A stretch of 64,000 nucleotides of DNA from Caprella mutica. Its lineage: Eukaryota; Arthropoda; Malacostraca; Amphipoda; Caprellidae. Both the position numbers and the translations under genes were made by a program. Below, one piece after another: positions 10,372 to 21,770 of the stretch. The stretch covers positions 1 to 64,000 of the forward strand of contig CANNZV010002356.1 of assembly GCA_947561585.1 (NCBI GenBank), written 5' to 3'. Every line of letters begins with the position of its first letter. The stretch's first letter is position 1. Below the pieces are notes generated by a model that worked only from the letters and a program-made list of their open reading frames with translations, ran no database searches and was not told where the DNA came from.

Positions 10372-11627
10372 GGCCAGGGAGTATTGCGGGGGAAGATCTA
10401 GTTAATTGGTGTGAGGAACAGGGGTTAGCGTGGGTAAATAGTTTCATGCCACATAGGAATAGGGGGATTTGGTTTAGTAATGTGTATAGGAGGTGGTATG
10501 AGTTAGATGGGTTCATGGTTAAGGGAGTAGATAGGCATAGGTTAGTTAGGAGTGTAGGGACGGTCAGAGAAAATACTTTCTCTGACCATAGGCCTAAGAA
10601 ACTAGTGATAAGGTATAGGGGTAAGAGATGGAGGGAGGTAGGGGGTAGAAGAGAAAGGGCACCAAACATTAAATGGGAGGTGTTGGGAGATGAGGGGAAG
10701 AGTAGGGAGTTTAGTAGAAGGACGGGAGAAAAGTTTAGTGAGGTAGATTGGGAGGACGGGGACTTAGGGGAAATGGAATGGGATAAGATTAGGAAATTAT
10801 TAATAGAAGTAGCTGATGAGGTATGTGGTAAGAGGGATGGGAAAGTAATAAATCCATGGACAATAGGTAGAGAGGGAGAAATAGAAATAATGAGGAGGGA
10901 AATAGGTAGGTGGGTAGAGAGTAGGAATGAGGTAGTAGGTAGGCAGGAGTATAGAGCTAGGTTAAGGAATAGAGGGGGAGATGTAGAAGATAGGTTAAAT
11001 AGGGAATTAGAAGAGGTTAGGCAAGGGGTACGATTAGCACGTAGTAATTTAAAGAATAGTCTTAGAGCATGGGAAAGGGAATGGTTGGAGGAGCAGATTA
11101 GGGAGTGCGAGGTTGCTAGTAGGAGGGGAAAAGTAGGGGATATGTATAGAATTTTAAGGAATTTAGGGACTAGGGGATGGAAGGCACCAGCTAGCACTAC
11201 AATTACAAATAGGGAATTTAAGGAACACTTTGAGGCAGTATCGAGGGATAGGTATGAGGAAGATAGGGAAATTTTAGAAGAGGTATTAGGTAGAGTTAGG
11301 GATTTAAGAGGGAGCAGGCAAGCAGAAGAGGCAAACGAATTAATGAATGAGGAGCCGGGAGAGGAGGAGATAGAGGAGGTGATCAAGGAGATCAATGATT
11401 CTGCGCCTGGGGAAGATGGGGTTAGGATAAGTTATATCAGGAATGCGTGTAGGGAAGTTAAGGAAAAGGTAGTTAGGATGGTTCAGTTTATGTTTAGGGA
11501 AAGTGCAGGTAGGTGGGAAGAGGGTTTAAAGGGGGGATTAGTGGTGCCTCTACACAAGAAGGGAGATAGGAATAATAGGGATAATTATAGGGAGGTGTGT
11601 CTGTTAGCTATGGAAGTAGGATTCTAG
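10314..11627 (+). pseudogene. LINE ORF segment 2: endonuclease C-terminus to reverse transcriptase start
   Basis: Continues the protein in another frame. True homology starts at about 10355 (GEDLVNW, WVNSF, WYELDGF), and SDHRP at 10581-10595 closes the endonuclease. A long, charged, Arg/Glu-rich linker follows, with APGEDGV and then the reverse transcriptase entry motif PLHKKGDR and NYR. The frame ends at 11627. Adding one G next to 11612-11613 would restore the downstream frame, so a single-base deletion is the likely lesion. Nearly all arginines are AGG or AGA, and the strand is poor in C. Confidence 0.8.
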
Positions 11628-13117
11628 CTAGGGTTATTTCTAAGAGGCTTAGATGGTGGGTAGAAGAGTTAGGGTTAGTTGATGAAAATCAGGCAGGTTT
11701 TAGAAGGGGAAGGTCGACCGCAGACGCGACCCAGGTCATGGTGAGGATATGGGAAGATGTAAGTGATTATAGGCTTAGGACAAGGAGTCAAGGGGATAGA
11801 GAACCACAGGCAAGGCTTCTGGACTTGAGGAAGGCATATCCTCGAGTAAATAAGCCTTGCTTGTGGGGCATTTTAGATAGGTATGGGTTAGGTGGGAATT
11901 GTTTAAGGGTAATTAAGGATTTGCATGAGACGACGGAATATAGGGTTAGGGGAAAGGAGGGGGTTAGTGAGAAATGGGTGCCAGCTAGGGGTTTGAGGGA
12001 GGGGTGTGCAACTTCGCCTGTTCTGTTTAACGTTTTTCATCAAGCGGTGATCAGACAGGCGGAGGAAGCTAGAAGGGAGCTTGGGGGTGAAAGGGTGGGA
12101 ATCAAGTGGCACTGGATACCGGGGGGGGGGGGGTCTTTCGCGGGAGAAGGTAGGTGGGAAAAGGGGTGCTCGGAGGCAAAGAGTCTGACCTTAACATCGT
12201 CACTGTTTGTCGATGACACTACCATTATAGGTGAGGGGGTAGAATTAGAAGAGGGAGTAAGGAAGATTAAGGAGGTTATGGGTAAGTTTGAGGAGAGGAA
12301 TAACGAAGATAAGGAAGAGGTTTTAGTTTTTGGGGATAGAGATAGTGAGGGAATTAGGGTTCTAGGATCTTGGATGGGACCTGAAGAGGATAGTAGGAAT
12401 AGGATTAGACGGGCAAATGGGTTATGGGCTAAGGTTAAGGGGCAATTAAAGGGATCTAGGCTAAGTAAGAGGTGGCAGGGTAAGATTTTAGAGGGTTGTG
12501 TAGAGAGTGGGTTATTGTTTGATTGTAGTGTTAGGGTTTGGTGGGGGAAGGATATAAAGAAGTTACAGAGTTGGATAGATAGGAAGTATAGGTATGTTTG
12601 GAGTAATAGGATTGGGGAGCCACTAAGGCAAATGGAAAGTAGGGGGGAGAATATATGGGATGTTAGGGCCAGGTTAGGGATTAGATCGATTAGGACTAAG
12701 ATAGAAGTGAGGGTACTAGAAAGGTTTGGGCATGTGATGAGGATGGGGAACGATAGGCAGGTTAAGGCAGCTGTGTTGGGGTGGTATGAGGGACTAGAAG
12801 GATTGGGAAAAAAGAAACGTAGGAAGAGGAAGACGGGGCTGTATTGGAAGAGGTTACTTAGGGAGGCAGGTGTGGATTATACGGATGTTGAGAGATTAGT
12901 GGGAGATAGGGATGGGTGGAAGAAGATTGTGAAGGAGAGGAGGGAGCATTTGGAGCTATGGGAGAGGCAGCAGGGGCATAAGTACGAATGGGGTAGACGG
13001 GAAGAAAAGGTAGATAGGGTAGTAGCTCAGGATAGAAGGGAAGAGGTAGAGGGTTTTAGGTGTCACTGGGAAGGGTGTGACAAGGTATGTAAGTCTAGGG
13101 GGGGGGGGGGGGGTTAG
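11597..13117 (+). pseudogene. LINE ORF segment 3: reverse transcriptase core
   Basis: Real homology starts at about 11609 (GSRILARVI). Visible blocks are ENQAGFRRGRST (near 11690), motif A LLDLRKAYP with its Asp at 11822-11824, GLREGCATSPVLFN, and the catalytic box FVDD at 12206-12217 (usually FADD or YADD; both aspartates are kept). The thumb and connector follow with FEERNN and a basic C-terminal region. The 13-G run at 12121-12133 adds glycines but keeps frame. Translation leaves frame in the 16-G run at 13098-13113, inside the first zinc finger. This part is otherwise intact over about 500 residues. Confidence 0.85.
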
Positions 13118-13375
13118 TGGTGCATGAGAAAAGGATGCATAGGTTAGCTGAGGATAGGGTTAGGTTTAGTTGTGATAGGTGTGGGGTAAGCTTAGAGACT
13201 GAGGGGGCTAGGAAGAACCACATGGAAACATGTGGTGGGGGGGGTAGCAGTAGATGGGAATAGGAGGGAATGCCATAAGTGTAGGAGGGTAGTTAGTCGG
13301 GCAAATTATGCTAGGCATGTAAGGAGTTGTAGGCAGGTATGGGATCTGGGGGGGGAAGGTAGGGGGGGGGGGTAG
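13061..13375 (+). pseudogene. LINE C-terminal zinc-finger region, frame-broken
   Basis: Three fingers are readable across three frames. Finger 1 starts at 13061 with pattern C-x4-C-x12-H-x4-H and crosses the 16-G run. Finger 2 (C-x2-C-x12-H-x3-C) lies in the frame 13114-13263. Finger 3 (C-x2-C-x12-H-x3-C, with ANYARHVRSC) lies in the frame from 13253 to the stop at 13373-13375. The shift between fingers 2 and 3 coincides with another G run near 13236-13244. Nucleic-acid binding by such fingers is usual in LINE proteins. Both shifts at G runs point to slippage or to base-calling error. Confidence 0.75.
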
Positions 13376-13545
13376 GGGTAGGGTTACGGGTGGAGGGGGG
13401 GGGGGAAGAAGTAGGGGTGGAATTAGCAGTAAGGGGTTTTAGAACTAAGAGGGTTATGTGCATTTTTTGCAGGCGGGAGCAGTCGGCGGCCAACCTCGCT
13501 CGGCGCCAGAGGGGCTGCGCTGGTCGGGAGCCGGAGGAGTGACCG

Positions 13546-13577
13546 CGCCCCTGACGGGGGCGTTTGGTCAGGAAGAA
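13546..13577 (+). other. LINE 3'-terminal stem-loop and GAA tail
   Basis: CGCCCC (13546-13551) pairs with GGGGCG (13557-13562) around the loop TGACG. GTTTGGTCAG and a short GAA repeat then run into the target duplication. CR1/L2-like LINEs often use a 3' stem-loop for template recognition and end in a short microsatellite rather than poly(A). Confidence 0.6.
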
Positions 13578-13593
13578 GAAGAGTGAGATTCAT
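13578..13593. repeat. LINE target-site duplication, right copy
   Basis: GAAGAGTGAGATTCAT, identical to 9646-9661. Confidence 0.9.
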
Positions 13594-14011
13594 ATGGGAA
13601 GAGAGAGGGGAATTTCGATGAGAAGAAAGTGTGATTAAAATGGTAGGAGTGGAGGATTTAGATGGGAAGATAGGGGGATTAAGATATGAGGAGAGGGATA
13701 TTTAGATGGGTAAAGAAGGGGTTTAGTAGGGGGGAGGAGAAGCATTAAAATGGGGAAAAGAGGTATTTAGTCGGGGCAGAGAAGTGCTGTATTTATGCAC
13801 TGCGCAGTAATACCCCTATACACTTACTAAAAATGCGCACATAAAATTACCAATAAGTATTTTATTTATTTAGCTATTATTTCGAAACTGGTTGAAAACC
13901 ATGCTCATTCATGACCATTTCATCACGAGAAAATGAGTTTCACTAGTACCTTTAGTTTTAAAGTAAATACAGAGTTTGCGGGATTGTGCGCAGTTATACC
14001 CCGTCCAACCC

Positions 14012-15076
14012 TAATTGAAAAAAATACTTAACTTTTGAAAATATATGAACATTTTGAAGAATATGAATTATCCCAAATAAACTAATAACTAAAGTAAGTA
14101 AACTAAAGAAATCGTCTGGGGAACCCACAATCATACACGTGGATTAGGAAGTAGAAAATGCTCTATACACATTATATAATTCCTAGGCGTGGCATCAAAA
14201 AAACGCTATGTGTCGGTTTTGTTTTGGCCAGTCAAAGAATTGACATCCTCACATTATAGTGAAGGACTCTGTCTTTTCGTTTATCCAATATATTATAACA
14301 CCACTAACCAAATTTGTGTAGAAACGAAAAATCCCGTCAGCGCTTTATCCGATACATTTAATTATATAAAAAGTGGACAGATATCGTCTAAGTTTTCATG
14401 TAAATTTATAAATTAACATTCACAATTTTATTCTACTCATTTGCTACTTTATTATTTATTAAGGAATAGAAATTCGCTTTAAGTGATTCAAAAGAGATAT
14501 TAGAAAATATAAAATTAAACGTCTGTTGAATTTTCATTTGCAAAACCTATTTTTGTTGTTCAGTTTCATTCAATAGAAGAGATCTCATTGAATAATAAAA
14601 ATCTGATCTGTTTACGCTGAATTGAAACAGTGGAAATGTTGAAAATAGCGGCACTGTACTTATTAGAGAAAATTATTATTTATTTATAGAGCATTATTTA
14701 GTTAAATATTTAGCCACATCTGAATAATTCTACACAACTTTCTCACATCTCCTTTGTGAATTAAAACTTTTCACCCTATACAAATGAAATCTTATAAATC
14801 TAGATGTACATGATTTATCGTATATAAATATTTATTTGTATATTATGTAAGCCATGAGTGGCTGGTAGACTTTATTGAAGGGTTGATATCATCAAAAAAT
14901 AAGTGAAATTTAATTTGAAACAAACTAATTAATACATGAAATATGAATCCCAGGAACTCCCATTAAATATATTAAATCATTAATGAAATAATTGTTTATT
15001 ATGATAAATATAATTAATTTTGATATACTATATTAAAATATTAAATTTACTAAAGTTTGATATTTAACATTTTATA
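14012..15076. other. AT-rich stretch without recognisable feature
   Basis: Nothing recognised. The ORF at 14189-14416 has no supporting features. Confidence 0.55.
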
Positions 15077-15080
15077 GTAA

Positions 15081-16107
15081 CCCTGGAACGAACAGCGAGC
15101 AGGAGAGGTTTTTTCTGGAGGAATTATAATTTTTAATATTAAATCTTTACTCGAGTCGCTGGAAATGCTAGATTTTTATAGATTAAGACATATTTAAGCA
15201 AAATCGATAAAAACAATGCAATATATTTGATTTTTATTCATTTCTATAACTTTTTATTACTATGCGTAAATCTAGACCTCTGGTGAAATACATGCACTGT
15301 TGCGTCATATTGTAATTCAAACCAAGAAATAGCTAATATTCCTATAGGTCGGATGGGGTATCATCGCACACAATACCGCAAACTCTGTATTTACTCAAAA
15401 GCAAAATGTAGTAGAGAAACTCTTTTTCTCGTGATAAAATGGTCATGAATGAGGGTGGTTCTCAACCAGTTTCGAAATAATACCTAAATAAATGAAATAC
15501 TTATTGGCAATTTTTCGTGCGCAACTTTTAGTGAGTGTATAGGGGCATCACTGCGCACATGAAGGGGTATTATTGCGCATTGCACAAATACAGCACTTAT
15601 CTCCCCCACCTAAATCAATCCTCTCCCCATTTTAAAACTCCTCCAACCCCCTATCTAAACCCCCTTCTTTACCCATCTAAATATCCCTCTAAATCCCCCT
15701 CTCTTCCCATTTAAAAACCCTCTCCTCCCATCTAAATCACATACTCCTCTCATTGAAATATTCCACTCTTCCCATCAAAATCATCTTCTTCTCCATCTAA
15801 ATCCCCCTATTAACCATTCATTTTCCCCTTTCCCCCATATAAATCTCCCTCTCCCCAATCTAATTGTCCCTTACTTTTTTAACACATATTTAATGAATTC
15901 GCAACAAAAATAACACTTACATTTTAGGTAACTAGTTAACTACTTATATCAAGTAATATAATACGATCGTAGCTTTATTGTTAATCAATATTTAATTCAC
16001 CAACCTCTCACCCCCACCTAAATACCCTCTACCCCTATATTATTACCCCCCACATCAAGTAGCATAGTTAATACGATCCAATCTAAGGCTCGCTGATCGT
16101 TCCAGGG
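15081..16107. mobile_element. piggyBac-like miniature element
   Basis: Inverted termini CCCTGGAACGAACAGCGAGC (15081-15100) and its reverse complement at 16088-16107, with one mismatch. The right end is followed by TTAA (16108-16111); the left end is preceded by GTAA (15077-15080), a one-base variant. TTAA duplication and termini starting CCC are piggyBac hallmarks. There is no transposase. About 260 bp of unique sequence at the left is followed by copy B of the TA-flanked element, which fills most of the interior. Confidence 0.7.
15347..16078 (-). mobile_element. TA-flanked miniature element, copy B (partial)
   Basis: Starts GGTCGGATGGGGTATCATCG after a TA. It then follows the right part of copies A and C in reverse order, through the pyrimidine-rich strand of the degenerate repeat (15603-15850) to the block matching 9311-9355. 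It stops just inside the right terminus of the piggyBac-like element; the remaining left part of the family is missing. Confidence 0.7.
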
Positions 16108-16111
16108 TTAA

Positions 16112-19100
16112 ACTATGAAAAATGAATATTTTACACATTCATATCGTTTGGATATATTGTTCGATCTCTTTTTTTATATTTATTAAAATATATTTTCCAA
16201 TAATGGTAGATTATCATGTGAAGCAACCTCACCCAATAAATGAAAATTATTCCGAACAAAAGAATTAACGAAAAGTAACCCGAAAGAATTGAAAGGATAA
16301 AAAGCGAAATACTGAATATTCATGCAATCAAAGACACCCAACAGTTGTGGAAATATTTACCTCTAACTTTTAGGGTAGTGTAACGAAGAACTTTTACACG
16401 CTAGCGTTCTTTCGCTTTGTGAATTGTCGGAATAAATAAGAATAAAACTAAAGCAAACTAATAAAATATTCTCATAAACAATGTATAAATACTTCAAACA
16501 AAGTAATATTAGCTCACTGATTAAATATTTCTAACACGAATCAATTAGTTAAAAGATATGGAATCAGGACAGTTTTGAGAAGACATTCACTTGCAATCTA
16601 ATCCGCGGAGGATGTAATTTGCAATAATCATCCTGAGGCAGACTGTTAATCCAAACGATTCCAAAACACTCGTGTCGATTACACCGATTAAACGGCTTAT
16701 TTTACTGTTATTTGCTTAATCTCTATTCAACTGCCATTACAAACCTAACTTCAGTTGTGCTAATCCATTCGTGTAATCGATGTTCATTCAATGGTCTTTG
16801 TGGCAAATGTTAGGAGAGATCTTTAATGATAAATTAATTCTGATTAGTGAAATGGCAGCCAAGGCACAACGAGTGAAATAAATTCATAGTGAGGTTTAAT
16901 GTTCATTACTCACAAAACATGTCAGCTTCATTTAATTGTCAGTAGTACCTTATCATTAATGTACTATACTAACAAGAAGTATTAAAAACCATGCAGAAGA
17001 TATAATATTGGAATTAAGCATATGTGGTAAGTGAACTAATTTACATTCGAGACAACAGTTGGAAGTTTGTGAATAAATTTCAGTTTTGATGTACTGGAAA
17101 ATTCACTTCTTCAAATGTTATTTTGATGATTATTTTATAAGCTTGAGAATGGCTATTCGTAATATCTGTTCTTCTTTTTGTGTGAATATCCAAGAGTGAT
17201 TATAATTGATTTCAATTATAATCCAAAAATGCTAGCTACTTCTAAAATGTTTGATGAATAAATTTACAAACTTCTTCATTATATATTATATTGATTAATA
17301 TTGTTTCGTTGTATATAATCACTTACACTAAGAATAAACCATTTAACTGTATGGATCAAATTTTCATTCAAAACCTTGAACTATTATATTCATTCAAGGT
17401 ATTTATACTCATTCCAAACTCAAGGTACGAACATACATTTGAATTAAGTGGGAGATTTTTCACAATAACTTAGATTTAATTTTCGATAGGAGTGTCCAAA
17501 CAGAGTTCCATTAAATGTGATTTGTGACAATCCTTTAAGATATTGTACTTACAAGAGAGCGAGTGTTGGCTTTACCATTTGGAGACCGTTACTTTGGTCA
17601 TCCCTTTTATATCTATAGGAGAAAGCCTGTTAGAAGATTGCTACGAGCCAAATGATCTTGCACTAATGGTATGATATTACCAACTAACAACGCAATGCAT
17701 TCGGCCTATCCTCTCATGTCGAAATAACCCAATGTATATACGTTGCAAATCCGATTATTATAGACAATTATTGTCAATTTGGTCTGGAGCGAAAAAATCC
17801 AAGTGCAGATAAAGAATTGTAACGGCTTTATAGTTAATAATAGACTTAAAATTGAATAAGTTTTTATTTCACTTTGAAAGTAGTAACAATGGTAAAGACA
17901 AACCAATCGAGAGAACAGAATGCGAAAAAAAAAACATTTGGCCTTAGCCATTCTAATTTAAATTTAAAGGCCTGCCATTTTTATGGAACACGCATTCTAG
18001 TTCTCGTTCTCGCCTTCAAAGCTGCAGTATTCAGGAAACACTTCAATTAAAATTCAAATATCGACAAGTGAAAAGCCTCTGTTCTAAAAATGCAAATGAG
18101 TTCATTCAGGAAGAAGTTTATCCGCTGAGGCAAACGAGTTCAAAAGGACGAGCAGAAAGACTAGCCTACAAGGTTTAATCTTTGGATCTTACCGATGTGA
18201 GGTAGGATGGATATTTCATTTGCCTACACCTGCTTGTTGCAAATTCTATTAGGGAGGGGATGCCAGTAAATTGAATATTGTAAAAGAGCGGGGAATATAT
18301 CATTTTTATTGGATCAATTCTAATAGGAAATGTCAAGTAGCTTCAGAAATCAAAAATTTCTTTTGATAAATGATTAATTCAAAGGAAAAGATATACGTTT
18401 TTATTTTACTGATGAACTGTGTGAAAATGTATTCCATTAGATACTAGAGTAAAATCAATGATTATTTTAATTTTTATCAATTTTGTTTGTTATAAATCAA
18501 GTGGATTATTATTAATTTTGACCAAAATTATCAATAGTTACAAAAAATTCACCAAAGAATATTTTTTCTGATGCTCTTACCAAGTTACAATATTTAATGT
18601 AAATCCAAGAATCAGAGACAGGCAAGTTATTATATATTTTGATATCAATAACGAAATACCATCAGTCTATCACACAATGGATATTTAATTATTTGTTTCA
18701 TGAGCCTAAAATTGTTTCAGTGTTATGCATTTTGATGACTAATTGCATTTCTGTGGGATTCACATGGAACAAATATAAAAAAGTTATCCCTATTATTTCA
18801 ACGATGAATGTTCAGAGACACTAAAGTGCATCGCATCGAAACACTTCTAAGCTTTTGAAACACATAGGTATATATTAAAAATGTAGTTGATGCACTTAAG
18901 TGTGTGAAAAAGGATTATTGTCCGTGGTATCGAAGAAACTTAAATTTAAATATTAATAACTAATATATTTATCTACATTCATTACGCATAAAGTTTGCAA
19001 TAAGTAAACTAAATTTTGAAATTAATTTTTCATTTTCTCTGAATTTACTTTTTACCAGTCTTGGTTTTAAGCTATAGCGAAATGCTAATTTAATTTCCCT

Positions 19101-19410
19101 TTCCATATCACTGTTAAAATAAGTATACATTATTTGATTCATTATAAATATTTAGGGGGTATTTTACAAAGCTTATCGCTCTCACAATATCATATTTAAC
19201 AACTAATTAAATTCTGCCCGGTCACCGAGCGCTTGGTAATCAGATTAAGCTTCAAAACAAACAAATTGAAACGAATGGTCATTATAATTCATGTAATTGC
19301 CATATTTTATATATGAAGTAATAGTTTTTAACCAATATTTGATAATAAAAAAGATATTAGGGAAACTAAAAAATCTTCTTTCAAGTGTTTAAATAAAAAG
19401 GAATATAAAT
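16112..19410. other. Non-coding stretch, some of it complex sequence
   Basis: No gene recognised. The parts at 16560-16960 and 17500-18250 look less repetitive and less AT-rich than the average here. Confidence 0.5.
16599..16766. promoter_or_regulatory. Cluster of TAATCC homeodomain-type sites
   Basis: TAATCC occurs at 16599, 16647 and 16761 within 168 bp, with related GATTA motifs between them. Otx/Bicoid-type K50 homeodomains bind TAATCC. Whether this is an enhancer is not shown. Confidence 0.25.
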
Positions 19411-20719
19411 TCTTTTACAGAAATCTATCACTTCCTCTTACTGAAATCTATCACTTCCTCTTACTGTAATCTATCACTTACTCTTACTGTAATCTATCAC
19501 TTACTCTTACTAAAATCTATCACTTCCTCTTACTGAAATCTATCACTTCCTCTTACAGAAATCTATCACTTCCTCTTACAGAAAACTATCACTTCCTCTT
19601 AAAGAAATCTATCACTTCCTCTTACTGAAAACTATCACTTCCTCTTACAGAAATCTATCACTTCCTCTTAAAGAAATCTATCACTTCCTCTTACTGAAAT
19701 CTATCACTTCCTCTTACTGTAATCTATCACTTACTCTTACTAAAATCTATCACTTCCTCTTACTGAAATCTATCACTTCCTCTTACAGAAATCTATCACT
19801 TCCTCTTACAGAAAACTATCACTTCCTCTTAAAGAAATCTATCACTTCCTCTTACTGAAAACTATCACTTCCTCTTACAGAAATCTATCACTTCCTCTTA
19901 CTGAAATCTATCACTTCCTCTTACAGAAAACTATCACTTCCTCTTAAAGAAATCTATCACTTCCTCTTACTGAAATCTATCACTTCCTCTTACTGAAATC
20001 AATCACTTCCTCTTACTGAAATCTATCACTTCCTCTTACTAAAATCTATCACTTCCTCTTACAGAAATCTATCACTTCCTCTTACTGAAATCTATCACTT
20101 CCTCTTACTAAAATCTATCACTTCCTCTTACAGAAATCTATCACTTCCTCTTACTGAAATCTATCACTTCCTCTTACAGAAATCTTTCACTTCCTCTTAC
20201 AGAAAACTATCACTTCCTCTTAAAGAAATCTATCACTTCCTCTTACTGAAAACTATCACTTCCTCTTACAGAAATCTATCACTTCCTCTTACTGAAATCT
20301 ATCACTTCCTCTTACAGAAAACTATCACTTCCTCTTAAAGAAATCTATCACTTCCTCTTACTGAAATCTATCACTTCCTCTTACTGAAATCAATCACTTC
20401 CTCTTACTGAAATCTATCACTTCCTCTTACTAAAATCTATCACTTCCTCTTACAGAAATCTATCACTTCCTCTTACTGAAATCTATCACTTCCTCTTACT
20501 AAAATCTATCACTTCCTCTTACAGAAATCTATCACTTCCTCTTACTGAAATCTATCACTTCCTCTTACAGAAATCTTTCACTTCCTCTTACAGAAATCTA
20601 TCACTTTCTCTTACTGAAATCTATCACTTCCTCTTACTAAAATCTATCACTTCCTCTTACTGAAAACTATCACTTCCTCTTACTGAAATCTATCACTTCC
20701 TCTTACTAAAATCTATCAG
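19411..20719. repeat. 23-bp minisatellite, about 57 units
   Basis: Monomer core CTATCACTTCCTCTTACTG in a 23-bp period. Rare variants recur at fixed spacing. GAAATCAATCAC at 19995 and 20386, and AATCTTTCAC at 20181 and 20572, are each 391 bp apart (17 units). A TTACTCTTAC variant pair at 19489 and 19719 is 230 bp apart (10 units). This is higher-order duplication. Confidence 0.95.
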
Positions 20720-21299
20720 TTAGGGTACAAAACAGAAGAATTAATATTAAAAATATGAAGAGAATCATCAATTAACTTATTTATAAATCTGTTAGTTGAT
20801 AACATATTTATGAATAAAAAGATGAAAACATCTTCAGTAGCGAACATAATTTAAAAAAAGGGACAGTTAAACAAGTTCAACATAGGAACGAGCCAACGAA
20901 AACACGAGAAACTTAACAAAAATAAAGATATAACTATATCCTGTTGGTCTATACAAGAAATATTAACAAATTGAAGGAATAATCACTCAAATGTTCAAGT
21001 TTTGCCATCACAGGCCAAAAGGACACAAGGAACAGTTATTAATAAATAAATCATTGTTTAATTAAAAGAGCCAAGTTAGTATAATGTGAAGAGTCTTATA
21101 TTTTATTACAGGAATCTATCAATTTTTGACACAAAGATGGAAAAAATCAAGATCAATATTGTGGGATTCTATTTATGAACACTTTCTAAAAATACCTTCC
21201 AACTGTTTTCTAGGGTGTGAACAAGCCAGCTTATAAAAGAAACTCCTGTACTTTCAATTTAAGATTTCAAAGTTATAGCTGTGTGACAATTAGCACTTT
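20720..21299. other. AT-rich stretch without recognisable feature
   Basis: Nothing recognised. Confidence 0.5.
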
Positions 21300-21770
21300 C
21301 TTACATCAAATATCGTGGTTGATTATCGAATGATTGCGAATATGGAATGTAATGTCACGTTGTCTATCCTATGCAGACGATCGATAGGGCCTGTTCCCGC
21401 TGTAAAAAGGATACGCCAGACCATTACGCAGTTGCCTTCATTTTTCAAAATTTTCTTCTTGCATCTCATGGACTGTCACTCACTACATAGTTATGGCATA
21501 AAGCTTTGATTCATCGCTGAAATGAACCATTGACCTCTAATCCTTAGACCAAACGACATGCTCAAGGGCAAACTGAAGCTTTCATTTTGATTCTTTTTCG
21601 ATATGAGAGGCTTTTATACAGGCCTTCTAACTTTCAATCCTACCCTGTTCAATCTTCTAGAAACTGTGACCATGCCATTCATTCAAATAACTGCATTCCA
21701 AGATATTATCTGGTGTAGTTTTTGGTGGTTTACCTGATCTTCGTTTTACATTAATTGAACAAAAATCTTT
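21300..21770 (-). pseudogene. Tc1-like transposase remnant
   Basis: Read on the minus strand across frames, the order fits Tc1 transposases, which cut and paste DNA at TA sites. First comes GKPPKTTP (GRP-type linker). Then a helix-turn-helix, VSRRLNRVGLKVRRPV, followed by LISKKN; then ALEHVVWSK; then VHFSDESKL (near 21503-21522), holding the first catalytic Asp; then NCVMVWRI and GTGPI followed by the downstream region. Several frameshifts and stops interrupt it. The second and third catalytic regions were not found, and no inverted termini were located. Confidence 0.8.

Larger units (their letters stand above)
9662..13577 (+). mobile_element. Near full-length non-LTR retrotransposon (LINE), defective
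   Basis: A 3916-bp insertion bounded by a perfect 16-bp duplication. In order: a 5' HDV-like ribozyme fold, a 2A-like motif, an APE-type endonuclease, a reverse transcriptase, three C-terminal zinc fingers, a GC-rich 3' UTR with a stem-loop, and a short GAA tail in place of poly(A). The layout resembles CR1/L2-like LINEs of invertebrates that carry CKS-type zinc fingers; the clade was not tested. Four frame breaks and an apparent endonuclease deletion make it inactive as read. Several breaks sit in G runs, so sequencing error could explain some of them. Confidence 0.9.
8777..14011 (+). mobile_element. TA-flanked miniature element, copy A (interrupted by LINE)
   Basis: Both ends carry GGGGTATMACTGCGCA-type inverted termini (8779; 14005 on the minus strand), and the right end is followed by TA. 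Copies B (15347-16078) and C (25951-28085) share the body, including a block near 9300-9360 and a purine-rich degenerate repeat (GGGGATTTAGATGGG type, 9540-9650 and 13594-13790). Without the LINE it is about 1.3 kb and has no coding capacity. The TA flank fits the Tc1/mariner superfamily, but no transposase of this family is present. The left terminus lacks the GGGTCGGAC lead seen in the other copies. Confidence 0.75.

Noticed and set aside
10292..11395. 367-codon minus-strand ORF opposite the LINE
   Set aside because: A shadow of the C-poor LINE coding strand. Its Ser/Leu-rich composition follows from the antisense of purine-rich codons.
19411..20719. CRISPR array
   Set aside because: Repeats are head to tail without unique spacers, and the context is eukaryotic. 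The same holds for the other arrays.
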